From Planctomycetota bacterium (lineage in GTDB: Bacteria; Planctomycetota; Planctomycetia; Pirellulales; Pirellulaceae): a stretch of 41,855 nucleotides of DNA. The notes below the pieces were generated by a model. The model was not told the origin of the DNA. It saw only the letters and a program-made list of their open reading frames with translations, and did not search any database. Positions within the stretch are counted from its first letter, which is position 1; the number at the start of each line of letters is the position of its first letter. The stretch lies in NCBI GenBank assembly GCA_027622275.1, contig JAQBZB010000045.1, positions 1 to 41,855 of the forward strand, in the 5' to 3' direction. Shown here in pieces: positions 20,501-32,500 of the stretch. The translations under genes were made by a program, and so were the position numbers.

Positions 20501-23500
20501 GTCGGCGATTGCAACCACGTCGATGATTGGCGTGCTGAGCGACTCGGCCCTCAGCAAATTATCAGCCTTGATCTTCACGCTGTCGCCAATGGTCACCGTC
20601 GAGGTGTAATCCACGCTCGCTTTGGCTCGTGACTTCGCGATGTCGACCAACCCACCACCGTTCGTGTCGGACAGAACGAACACATTCTCCGTGGCTTGAC
20701 TCGTCAGCGTCACATCATGTGTAGCCGTCAACACCGCGGCGCTGGAGATATTCACCCTTCCCCTATTGTTCACGATGACGTCCGCATCCGATTTGCCGAT
20801 CGAGACGGCGCCGCCGCCGGCATTGGCCGCCGTGGCAACCGCTTTAGCAAACGATGTCGCATTGACGTTAATATCATTGGCCGTGAGCGTGGTCGTCGCA
20901 CCGACGGTGGTGGTCACGTTGGGAGTGGACGTGGCGATCGTGGTGGCGCCACTGAGTCGAACCAAGCCGACGCTGGTACCACCCGTCGCGGATGTCGCCA
21001 CACCGTCACCGCTCGGCGCACTAGACGCCGCCCTGGCACCACCCACGCCGTCCAGCCTTCCAAGTACACCGGTCGACGTGAGGTTGAACGCGAGCTGCTG
21101 CAGTCCCGTTCCCGTGCTCACCAGATCGATCCCCTCCGTACCGAAAGTGTGCTCGGCACCGGCTCCGGGCGAAAGCGTCAGCACACTTATACCGGCCTTA
21201 TCTGCCTTGAGCTGGAACGTGCCTCCCGCCGCGTTAGCAACGTAATAGGTTGCGCCATCTTCCAGGCCGCCAATGGCTCGTTCGGAAACTTTGCGTAATG
21301 AATGAACGAGTTTGTTGTTTGCAGATGGCGTTAACGCAAGCGGAGTTGTCGGTGCAGCGGTCGTCGCCAACTGGATTTGCGTCGGCTCGCTGGCGTTGTA
21401 AATAACTTTGTACGTCATGCCATTGGTCAACCCGCCAACGGCGTTGTTCGTATCAAGCGTAAGATCCACATCCGTCGATCGGAACACTTGTAACGGCGCT
21501 GATGACTTCTGCAGACTGTGATCGACTTCGCGATAGTCGCCATCACGTTTGTTGGCGCTAAGTGAGATCGCCGTACCTGCTGTGGCTGAGCTGGCGTCGA
21601 CCGCGAGCTGAACGAACTCGGGCCTCGCCACGTCGAAGATCACTCGATACTTCTGCCCACTTGCCAGGCCGCCAATGGCCTTGATGGTGTTGCTGGCGAG
21701 ATACGTGACTTCGTCACCGGTCTGTAGTCCGTGTCCGGTGCCGAGATAGATATTATTCGCGGTTGGTGTGTCCTTCTTCAGGTCAACCGTATAGATCACT
21801 TCGTCGCCGTTGACCAGACCGTGACTTGCTCCAAGATCGAGGTTATTGTTGTCGGCGCTCGGTGTGAGATTCGCATCACGGGAGCTGAACTCGAATGGTT
21901 GTGTGGTGTTCGTCTTTAACAGGCTGTGCGTTACCGCGATTCTCTTCTTATCCTCGTCGGTCGTGTTTGACTTGGTCGGTGTCAGCGTGATTGCCGTGGT
22001 CGGAGTGGCGCCGCTTGCATCATCAGCCAGCTGGATGAATTCCGGCTTGCTGGAATCAAAGATGACTCGATACTTCGTTCCACTCGTCAGGCCTCCGATC
22101 GGCCTGGTGGCGTCGCTGGCGGTGTAAGTCACCTGCTCGCCCGTCATCAAGCCGTGACCGGCTCCGAGGAATATGTTGTTCGCAGTCGAGTCATTCTTCC
22201 GGACATCCACCTTGCTCGAGGAAAATTCGACTGCCTTCGGAGCTCGATACGTCACGGCCTGATCGTTGATGAAGCCGTGCCCGGCCAACGTAATCGCATT
22301 TCCGCTGACGGCCGAGCCATTTACCTTCTGCACATCAGCAGGGATTTTCGCAGGGTCAACGAGCTTAATCGTGCTGTTGTCGATGACTCTGACATTGTAG
22401 GTCGTTCCCTTCGACAGCCCGCCAAGGACCGAGCCACTGGCATCAAAGTCATAGATCAGTTGGTCGCTACCGCTCTTCCCATCGCCTTTCAGTCCATGTC
22501 CACCTGGGAAGTTGATGGTGTCCTTGTCGACATCCACCCCCGTCACGATTTGATTGCTGCTTTCGTCCACGATTGTCGTGAACGCCACGCCCAGCTTAAC
22601 CGTCGTATCGTTCTCGACGATCACACCGTACCGTCGCCCCGCAGTCAATCCGCCGATGGTTCCTCCGGTTCCATAGCTGACCGGATCCCCAGTGGACAAG
22701 CCGTGATCGCCATTCAGCGTGATGGTGTTAGCGCTGGTATCGGCCGAGGCGATCGTGCCGTCGGAGTATGTCTTGGGCGCGGCGCCATGCAGGGCGCTGA
22801 TGGTCAGCTTCGTGCCAGCAATAATCGTCGCATGATCCTTGACCGTGCTGGTAACGGTCGGGTTGACGATCGCATTCGCAGTCAACGTGTTAATGTCAAC
22901 AGCACCGCCGGACGTGCTCTTCGAGGTCGAGTCGGCATCGGTTGTGGACACGGCCAACACATCGACCGTTGTCGAAGCGTTTATCTTTCCGCCGATCTGC
23001 GCAGCCACCGTGGGCTGGGACCTGACGGTAACCTCCGAGCTTCCCACCGAAATCGCACCGCCTTGCGTCGACTCGGAACCACCGGTGGCCATGTCCGATC
23101 CCTCGGCTTTGACCAGGACAATCTTGGCGCCGGCATTCTTCAGATCACCGACATTGCCGTCCAATGTAGCTTCGGTTGTTCCCTTTGTTTCGGAAGTCAG
23201 CTCGCTAGTGCCAAAGCTCAGCAGACCTCCAGCCGTCCGCTTCATGCGAGCGTCCACGCGGCTGTCCGACTTGGCGTGAACTTTAATCGTGTTCGTCGCG
23301 CCGCCGGTGGCATTCAAATTGGCACCGTTGGCAACGATCGCCTTGGTCGTACCACTAACGACCGCCTTGGCATCCGACCCCGACATGCCAGCTCCCAGCC
23401 CAATGGCCAGCGCGGTCGACCCGGTCTCGGCGTTGACGGTCATGCCCGTGTCGGCGATGACCTCAATGTTTCCACCCGAATTGATCGTCGAATTGTCGAC

Positions 23501-26500
23501 CAACGCCTTCACGTCATCCAGCACCGCGTTGTCGGTCTTGACAGAGCCGACCGCAATCGCGACCAGACCGGCGGAAACAGCCAGCGACGTGATCCTCGCA
23601 TTGATCGTCGCGGTATCCAGCGCGGCGACCTTGACGGTGCCAGTCGCATTGACGGTGCTGCGACCATTAATGTTGGCGTTGATGGTATTGTCGATTTTGT
23701 TCTCGGCGGATGCGCCGGCACCGCTGATGGCACCTCCAAAGCTGAAACTGGCGGCTGCTGATGCGGCTTGCGCGGTGGCGTTAATGGTCGCGTTCTCAAT
23801 CGCCTCGATCGTGATGAAACCACCGGTCGTATCCACCGCGGCAGCATCAAAGTAGGCTTCGACGGTGTTGGCGATCTCGTTCTTGCCCAGTGCGACGCCG
23901 ATCGACAGCGCGCCGCCAATCACGCCGGCCGAGCCAGCAATCGACGCAGCGCCTGCATACGCATCGATCTTCGACTTGTCTTCCGCTTGAACCGTGATGT
24001 TGCCGCCGACATCGACTCCTGTGCCAGTTGTCTTGGAGATGTACGCACGGATCGTGTTGCTGATCTTGTTCTCGGCATTCACTCCGGCACCGCTGGCGGC
24101 CACCCCAACGGCTCCCACGCCAATCGCCACCGAAGCGGCTACGACCTTGGCGTTGATGGTCTCGTCGGCCGTCGCCTTGACCGTCAACGCACCGCCCGCC
24201 ATCACACTCGAGTTGGTGATATAGGATTGCACCTTGGCGCCGATCTCGTTCTTGGCGAGGGACGCTCCGATGGAAACGCCAACGCCGACGGCGCCACCGC
24301 CCAAACCCGCCGAAAGTGCGGCGACGGTCGCGTCGATCCTCGACGTGTTCTTGGCGTCGAGAATGAGATCTTTGCCGCTGTCTAGTTGACTTGCCGAGAC
24401 GTATGCGTTTGTCTCGCCCGTGATGATGTTGTTGGCCAAGGCTCCGGCCCCGCTAACTCCGGCGCCGACAAATCCAACACCTAGCGCGGCCGATGCCGCC
24501 ACCGTGATCGCGTCGATCGTGGCCGTTTCCATCGCGACCAATTGGATGTCGCCGCCTCCGGCTTTGGTGCTGACCGTGTTGTCAGCATTAGCGATGTAGC
24601 TCTCCACAACGGTACTGACTTCGTTCTTGGCCAGCGCCACGCCAACCGAAACAGCAACGCCCGCCGCACCGCCAAAGCCAGCCGCCAGGGAAACGCTGCC
24701 TACCGTTGACTGGATGGTCGATGTATCCTTCGCCGTCAAGATCGCGCTCTTGGCCACGATGCCTGTCGCACCATCGCCATCGATGTAAGCCTTGACGCTT
24801 GCTCCGATCTTGTTCGTTGCACTTGATCCGGCGCCGCTAATGCCAACTCCTGCCGCACCGCCAGCACCCACCGCGGCCGAGCCAGCCAGCGTCAGTGCGT
24901 TGATGGTCTGGTCCGCCGTTGCCGTTTGCGTCAGGTCGCCACTCGCATTGACGCTGCTGTTACTGACATAAGCATGCACTTCCGCCGCAGCTTTCGAGCC
25001 ATCCGCGTTGAAGCCGATAAAGTTCTTGGCGATCGATGCGCCTACTGATGCACCCACACCGGCCGCTCCCCCAACGCCGGCCCCGAGCGAGGCGGCGGCT
25101 ACGATCGCCGAAATCTCTGAGCTGTTCATCGCGTCGAGTTTCACATCCGTCTTGCTCACGACGCGGCTCGTCTCGACATAGGCGTTGCTCTTGGTGAGGA
25201 TGACGTTTGTCGAAACAGCGCCCGCTCCGCTCAAGCCAATCCCTGCGACTCCGCCAATGCCGGCGGCGACGGAAGCCGCGGCGGAGAGTGACTGGATCGT
25301 GGCCTTGGTGACGTTCAGTTTCGCGCCGCCCGGGTCCTTTTCGATGATGAAGGTCGAGCCGTCGCTGGCCGTCAAGCTCCAACCTTGTCCGTCTTCCAAC
25401 GTCGCCAGCCTCACGGTGGGCAAAATCACCCAATCGCCGCCGGTAAAGTTCGTGTTCGAAAGGTTAACATCGACGTCGTGCGAGCCAAAGTAGCGGTACG
25501 TGCGCCCGATCTCGCCACCCTTCGAATACCCTGAGTTGATTCGGACGGTATCACCTTTGCCGAGTTTTTTGGTTCCGTCATCGGTCGTAAAGTTATAGTC
25601 ACGCGAGACGGTGTTGCTGGCGGGAAGGACACCTGCTGGGAACTTGTCCGTGAGTGTCTTCAAAATCGCCGCGTCGTCACTCGCGTCGGCCTTGGCCTCG
25701 TCCGCTCCCGTCTCTTCATCGTCCTGGGCGGATCTAGTCGCGTCGTCGAGCTGTGCGGGTGTTAAGCCAGCCAGAGCCAGGTCGATCGGCTTTTGAGCGA
25801 CCGACTTGGCCGAGACCGTAACCGCGCCGGTCTTCGTCTCGAGTTTTTGATCAATGTTCTTGATGAAGGCTTCGACTTCGTTGCTGACGACGTTCTCCGC
25901 GATCGAGACTCCGATCGAGATGGATCCACCAACAGCTCCACCGACCGACGCGGCGACTGACGCGGCGCCGGCGATGGACTTGATGCTTGACGAGTCTTCC
26001 GCCACCAACGTGACCGAGGCGGCGGTGATACCACCCTTGCCGTCCTTGTCGCCATCAATGTAGGACTTGACGAGCGTCTTGATGACGTTTTCCGAGCTGG
26101 CTCCCGCGCCGCTCAGCGCAACACCCGCGACGCCGCCACCGCCTAACGCCACGGACGCCGCGACGACAATGGAATCGATGCTTTGCTCGGCAAGGGCGTG
26201 CTGTGTAAGAGCACCGGTGGCAGTGATGGTCGAATCCTTGACATAAGCCTGAACCTCGGCGGCCGACGGGGTCAGGTTGACCTGCTCCCAAAAGCGGCTA
26301 TCAGAATAGTCCATCGCGGTCAGATCGAGACTGACAGCCTTCCAGTCTTTCGAGTCGTTTGTGAAGAAGTCGGCATTCACCAGATCGATCGATGCATCGG
26401 ACCCCGTGCGTTCGTAGATCGTGCCAACATTACCTTTGCCACCCTTGTAAGCACTCGTAACCTCGACAAATTCGCCCTTCTTGACCGTCGCCGTACCCGT

Positions 26501-29500
26501 TGTCTTATGCTTCGCGGTCGGCTGGGTGAACGCCGCTCCGAGATACTTGAAAACGTCACCGACATGCACGCCTTCGGTCACCTTGACCAGGTTGCCCGGT
26601 TGAAGAGTCTCGCCTTGGTCCAAGCCGTCAGCCAGATGGGAACTCGACGATAGTGAGTCGTCTCGCTTCCACCCGATCAGGTTGCGAGCCAATGAAGCAC
26701 CGATCGAGGCACCGACGCCGGCCACTCCGCCGATCGCTGCGGAAACGGAAGCCGCGGCGATGATGGCGTCGATCTTGGCCGTGCTTTTCGAATCGATATC
26801 AACGCCGCCACCGCTGTCGAGAATGCTGTTGATGACGAAGGCATTCGTCTCGGTCAGAATGACGTTGGTCGCCACTGCACCCGCTCCGCTCAGTGCGACA
26901 CCCGCAACCCCACCGAAGCCCGCGGCAACGGATGCCGCCGCCGTAATCGCGCGGATCGAGGACGTATCCAGGGCTTCGAGTTTGATGTCACCCGTCGCAC
27001 TCTTCACGCCATCGTCTGCGTCTTTGATAAAGGACTCGACTTCGCTGGTGATCGTGTTCTCCGCCAGCGCCACACCGACAGAAAGCGCGACGCCCGCAGT
27101 TCCGCCAAAGGCACCCGCCAACGAGACGGCAGCCGCGAGCGCATTGATCGAGGAATCATTGTTTGCTGTCAATGTGATCTTATCGGCCAGCACTCCCTCC
27201 TTCGTGGAAGCACTGATCGCGACATCACCTTCGATAAACGACTTGGCTTCGACACCGATCTTGTTTTCGGCCGACACGCCCGAACCGCTCAGTCCAACTC
27301 CCGCGGCACCGCCACCGCCAATCGCCACCGAGCCAGCAAAGACGATCGCATTGATGGCTTGATCTGCCGAAGCCGTCAGACCGAGATTGCCAGTCGCGTT
27401 GATGCTGCTGTTCTTGATATAGCTGAATACGTGGGCGGCGTTCTCCGAGCCATCGGCATTGAAACCGATGAAGTTCTTAGCCAGCGAGACGCCGACCGAA
27501 GCGCCGACACCCGCGGTACCGCCAACACCGGCCCCGATCGACGCCGCAGCGACAATTGCGGAAATCTCCGACTTGTTCTCGGCCCCCAGCAGGACATCGG
27601 TCTTGCTTTCAATCTTACTATTGTCGATGTAGGCATTGGTGTGACTGAGGATGACATTCGTCGAAATGGCACCCGCGCCGCTAAGGCCAATGCCGGCCGT
27701 TCCGCCAATACCCGCCGCAATCGATGCCGCCGCGGACAACGACTGGATACTGGCCTCCGTGACATTCAAGCGATTCGCACTGGGATCTTTCTGGATGACG
27801 TACGTCGAGCCGTCGCCCGCTGTCAGCGTCCAACCACTTCCGTCTGACATCGTCGCCAGTCGAGCCGTCGGTACGAGCACCCATGTATTCGCGTCGGCGT
27901 AGTTTTGCGTCGCCAGGTTCGGCTTCGCCTTGTGCGTGCCAAAGTAGCGATAAGTTCGCCCCACGATGCCGCCGGCCGTATGCCCTTGGGCAACTTTGAC
28001 CGTGTCGCCTTTCCCCAGGCCCTCGTCCTTGGGATCGGTCGTGCTGAACGTGTGGTTGGAGGTGAAGTTATAGTCGCGCGAGACGACGTTGGTCGTGGTC
28101 AGGTTGAGCTTGTTCACCAGCGTCTCGAGCACCGCCGAGTCCTGGATCGCGTCCAGCCGTGCTTCGTCGGTGGTTTTCGTATCGCCGTCGTCATTGTCTA
28201 CCTGGGCGGCGTCGTCGAGCTGGGCAGGTGATATCCCCGTCAGGTCGTTCAATGCAACGGGCGGCTGAGGCGAGGACTTGGCCGAGAGATTTACAGCACC
28301 CGTCGTGGTCTTCAGTCCCTGGTCGACATTTTTGACAAAGGCCTCGACTTCGTTGCTGATCTCATTCGTCGCGATCGATACGCCGACGGAAATCGACCCG
28401 CCCACGGTACCACCGACCGAACCGGCGATGGAAGCCGCGGCGGCCAGCGACGAGATCGTCGACATGTCGTTCGCCGTCAACGTCACGGATTTTGCATTGA
28501 TGCCTCCCTGGCCATCCTTGTCGCCATCGATGTACGCCTTGACCAGCGTCTTGATCACATTCTCCGCACTCACGCCGGCACCGCTCAGGGCGACACCAGC
28601 AGTTCCACCACCGGCCAGTGCCACCGAGCCAGCCACAACAATCGCGTCGATCTTCTGCGTAGAAAGCGCCGTCTGCTTGAGATCTCCAGTCGCCGTGATG
28701 CTGGAATCCTTCACATAGGCCTGCACTGTCGCTCCGTCCGGCGTCAGATTGACGCGTTTCCAGCGCCGCGTGTCCGAGTAGTCTTGAGCTGCCAGATCGA
28801 AATTCGCTACTTCCCAATCCTTCGAGAAGAAGTCCGCCGTCAACAAATCGATGGACTGCTCCGTGCCGTTGTACTTGTAGAGGGCTCCGACATTGCCTTT
28901 CGTGCCCGTGTACGAACTTGTTACCTTGACATACTCGCCCGGCTTGACGGTCTTGGTTCCCGTCGTCTGATGGTTCGAGGTCGGCTGCGAGAAGTCGTTT
29001 CCTCGATACTCGAACACGTCTCCGGCACGCACACCCTCGGAGACCTGGACCTTCTCGCCCTTCTTCAGCGTTTTACCTTCGGCCAAACCGGCATTCGACG
29101 TGTAATCGTGTGCAATCGCCTTGGTCGTCCAGCCAATCAAGTTACTGGCCAAAGCCGCTCCGATCGAAGCCCCGACACCGGCCGTGCCGCCGCCGCCGAT
29201 GGCCAACGAAACCGCGGCGATCGTCGCTTCGATCTCGGACGTGTTCTGCGCGTCAATTAAGACATCGCCGGCGCTGTTCAATACGCTGTCTTCGACGAAT
29301 GCGTCTGTCTTCGTGAGGATGATGTTCTTGGCGGCTACGCCCGCACCGCTGAGAGCGATCCCTGCCTTGCCCGCCAACGCCGCCGAAGCGGAAGCCGCGG
29401 CCGCGATCGTGTGGATCGAAGACGTCTCCGTCGCCGCCAGCTTGATATTACCGGACTTGCTCGCAACCTTGGTGTCAGCATTGTCGATCGAAGCCTGAAC

Positions 29501-32500
29501 CACGCTGGAGATTTCATTCTTCGACAGCGCGACGCCCACGGAAAGTGCCACACCGACCTTTCCGGCAAAGGCTGCAGCCAACGATGCGGCACCCGCAATC
29601 GAGTTGACCGAAGACGTATCGTTGGCCGTCAAGGTAAGTGAGTTTGCTTCGATGCCGGTCGCGCCGTCCCCGTCAATGTAAGATTTGACGTCAACACCGA
29701 TCTTGTTCTCCGACAACACACCGGAACCGCTCAGACCGACGCCGATCTTACCCGCGGCACCGATCGCGACCGATCCAGCCAGCACAAGCGACTTGATGCG
29801 TTGGTCCGCGTTGGCGGTCAACGCGAGGCTGCCGGATGCATCGACGGAGCTGTCCTTGATGTAAGCCTGTACTTCGGCCGCCGACTTGTTGCCGCCGCTT
29901 TCGTAGCCGATGTAGTTCTTGGCGATCGAGATGCCGATCGATGCTCCCACGCCGGTCTTGCCGCCAACTCCGGCGCCGACCGAGGCAGCCGCGATGATCG
30001 CGCTAATGCCCGCGGCATTCTTGGCATCCAGTGTGACATCGGTCTTGCTCGTCAGTTTGCTTGTCTCGACGAAGGCGTTGGTCTTGGTCAAGATCGTGTT
30101 GATCGCGACCGCGCCGGCTCCGCTCACGGCGATACCTGTCGACCCGGCTGCGCCGACGGCGACCGACGCCGCGGCCGAGATGGCCTGGATCGTCGCTTCC
30201 GACGCCTTCTTCGCGTCTTTGTCGATGAAATAGGTCGCGCCGTCTCCGGCAGTGACGGTCCAGCCCGTTCCATCTTTCGCAGCCGAAAGCTTGATCGCGG
30301 GGACCAGCACCCAATCGCTTGTCGTATAGTCAACGGCCGTTAGATCGAGTTCTTTGTAGTCCTTGCCAGCATCGTGCGCCCCAAAGTAGCGGTACGTCTG
30401 TCCTACTTCACCGCCACTGGTGTGGCCAGTCGCAACCTTGACCGTATCGCCTTTCGCTGCCTGCGTCTTTTCGTTGTTCGGCAAGTGATCGGAAACGTAA
30501 TTGAAATCACCTGATACCGTGTTGATCGTGGCCAGCGTCTTGCCAGCTGCGGTGAACCTGTCTGCCAGAGTCTTCAGGATTGCCGCATCGCCGATCGCGT
30601 CGGCTTTCGCCTCGTCAACCGTCGTATCCGGATCGTCTCCCTCGGCCTTGGCGGCATCGTTCAGGTCGTCAATTGCCAGGCCAGTCAGGTTCAGAACAGG
30701 CTCGTCGATCGCAGACGTCGCCGACACGGTGACACCACCCGTGTTCGTCGTTACGCCCTGATCGATTGCCTTGATATATGACGCAACTTCATTCGTGATT
30801 TCGTTGAAGGCCAGTGACAGCCCCACAGAAACCGAGACCCCAGTCTTGCCGGCGAAGGATGCGGCTAAGGATGCGGCACCGGCAATCGCTTTGATTTTCG
30901 AATCGTCGTTCGCGGTGAGTGCCAGGCTCTTGCCGACGATCCCGCCCGCGCCGTCTTTGTCTCCGTCGATGAACGAATTGACGTGTACCTTGATTCTGTT
31001 CTCCGAATAGACGCCTGCCCCGCTGACGCCGATTCCTGTCTTGCCGCCACCTGAGATCGCTGCGGCACCGGCGACGACGATCGCATCGATCGTCTGGTCC
31101 GCCTTGGCATCCACCGTAATGGCATCCGACGCGTTGATGCTGGAATCCCTGACGAACGCATAGACTTGTGCGGCCGACGGCGAGAGGTTGATTAGTTTCC
31201 AGGCACGCGAATCGCCATAGTCCTGAGTGGTCAGATCGAGACTCGCGTTCTCCCAATCGACCGTCGTAAAGTCGGCATTCGCGAGATCGAACGTTTTCGC
31301 CGCGGAGCCGACGTACTTGTAGATCGCACCGACGTCCCCCGCATCGCCTAAGTATCCGCTGGTAACTTGCACATACTCTCCCGCGCCTACCAATTGAGAT
31401 TTCGTCGTCTGGCCGCTGGCGGGCGTGGTGTTGTAGTTCGGCGTGGGCTGCGTGAAATTAGCGCCGAGATACTCATAAACGTCGCCTCCCCTGGCACCAC
31501 CAACGACCTCTACCTTGTTGCCGGTGGCCAGCGTCTGGCCGGCGGCAAGGCCGGTACTCGTCTTGAAATTCGCCGTCACCGCCTTTCCATCCCAACCGAT
31601 GAAGTTGCGAGCTACCGCGACACCCAACGCGACTCCCACTGCCTTCTTGCCGCCGACCGATACCGAAACCGCGGCGGCCGCAATCGTGGCATCAATTTTA
31701 GACGTACTTTTAGCGTCAATATCGACTTTACCAACCGACTGACCACTGGCGCCGAGGACGCTGCCGACAACATAAGCGTTGGTCTTACCCAAGATGCCGT
31801 TACTGGCCGTCGCGCCACCGCCGCTAAATCCCAGGCTGTCCGTCGTGCCTGCCGCGATACCCACGGACGTCGCCTTGGAAGTCGCATTAATCGTGGCGTT
31901 CTCCGTCGCGGTCACGGTAATATTTCCGGCGGGCACGCTGACCGGATTGGCGGCCGAGCCAGCGTTCTTGACATACGCCTCCATGTCATTGTGAATTTCG
32001 TTGCGCGAGATGCTCAGACCAACCGAAATCGTGGTTCCCTTTTTCACGCCCGCTGCCACCGCCAGCGACGTCGCTGCAACGTTCGAATCGATCTTCGTCA
32101 AATTGTCGGCTTTGACATCCAAGTTGCCGGTGTTGGCCTTCAAGGTCGCGGCGTTATCGACATAAGCCTTGACGTCCGTGCTCAGCTTGTTCATCGCCAC
32201 CACACCCGCGACCGTGACCGAAGTAGGCGGATTGCTGGCAGATGCGCTAATATTGATAGCCCGTGCCGCGTTGGTCATCGTGGCGGTGATCTCCGCCGTC
32301 GACTTGGCCGTTACGCTGATGTCGCCGTCCGCGACAACCGTCGAGTTAAGGATGTACGCTTGGGTTTTGGCGGGATCTCGATCTGCGAGTTTCGTTCCAA
32401 TGATTGCATCAATCGTATCGAACAGAATGTTCTGATCTTTGATGCCAATCGTGTTGAAGGCCAGCGAAACGCCGATTGATTTGCCGTTGGACTCCGTGTT

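Larger units (their letters stand above)
24239..31594 (-). repeat. Three-copy ~820 aa Gly/Ala-rich super-repeat
   Basis: Three copies start at the W codon of (F/L)IGW at 31594, 29131 and 26671 and end before the equivalent IGA at 24238. Lengths are 821, 820 and 811 residues. Each copy has two W modules at its start (GDVxxYxG, then IY/LYKY), Gly/Ala-rich solenoid repeats of roughly 65-70 residues (GGxxGVxxSxG ... N-x-I ... AYI), a helical acidic insert, and a third W module with TYRYFG and GSGWxLTAxDGST. More plain solenoid repeats close the copy. These low-complexity strands resemble haemagglutinin-like beta-solenoids. Structural class is inference; periodicity is measured from coordinates. 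Confidence 0.9.

Noticed and set aside
22154-23761. Long plus-strand frame of 535 codons opposite the giant gene
   Set aside because: It lies antisense to a clear repeat-bearing frame, is Arg/Asp-rich in the way typical of antisense reading in GC-rich DNA, and shows no domain.
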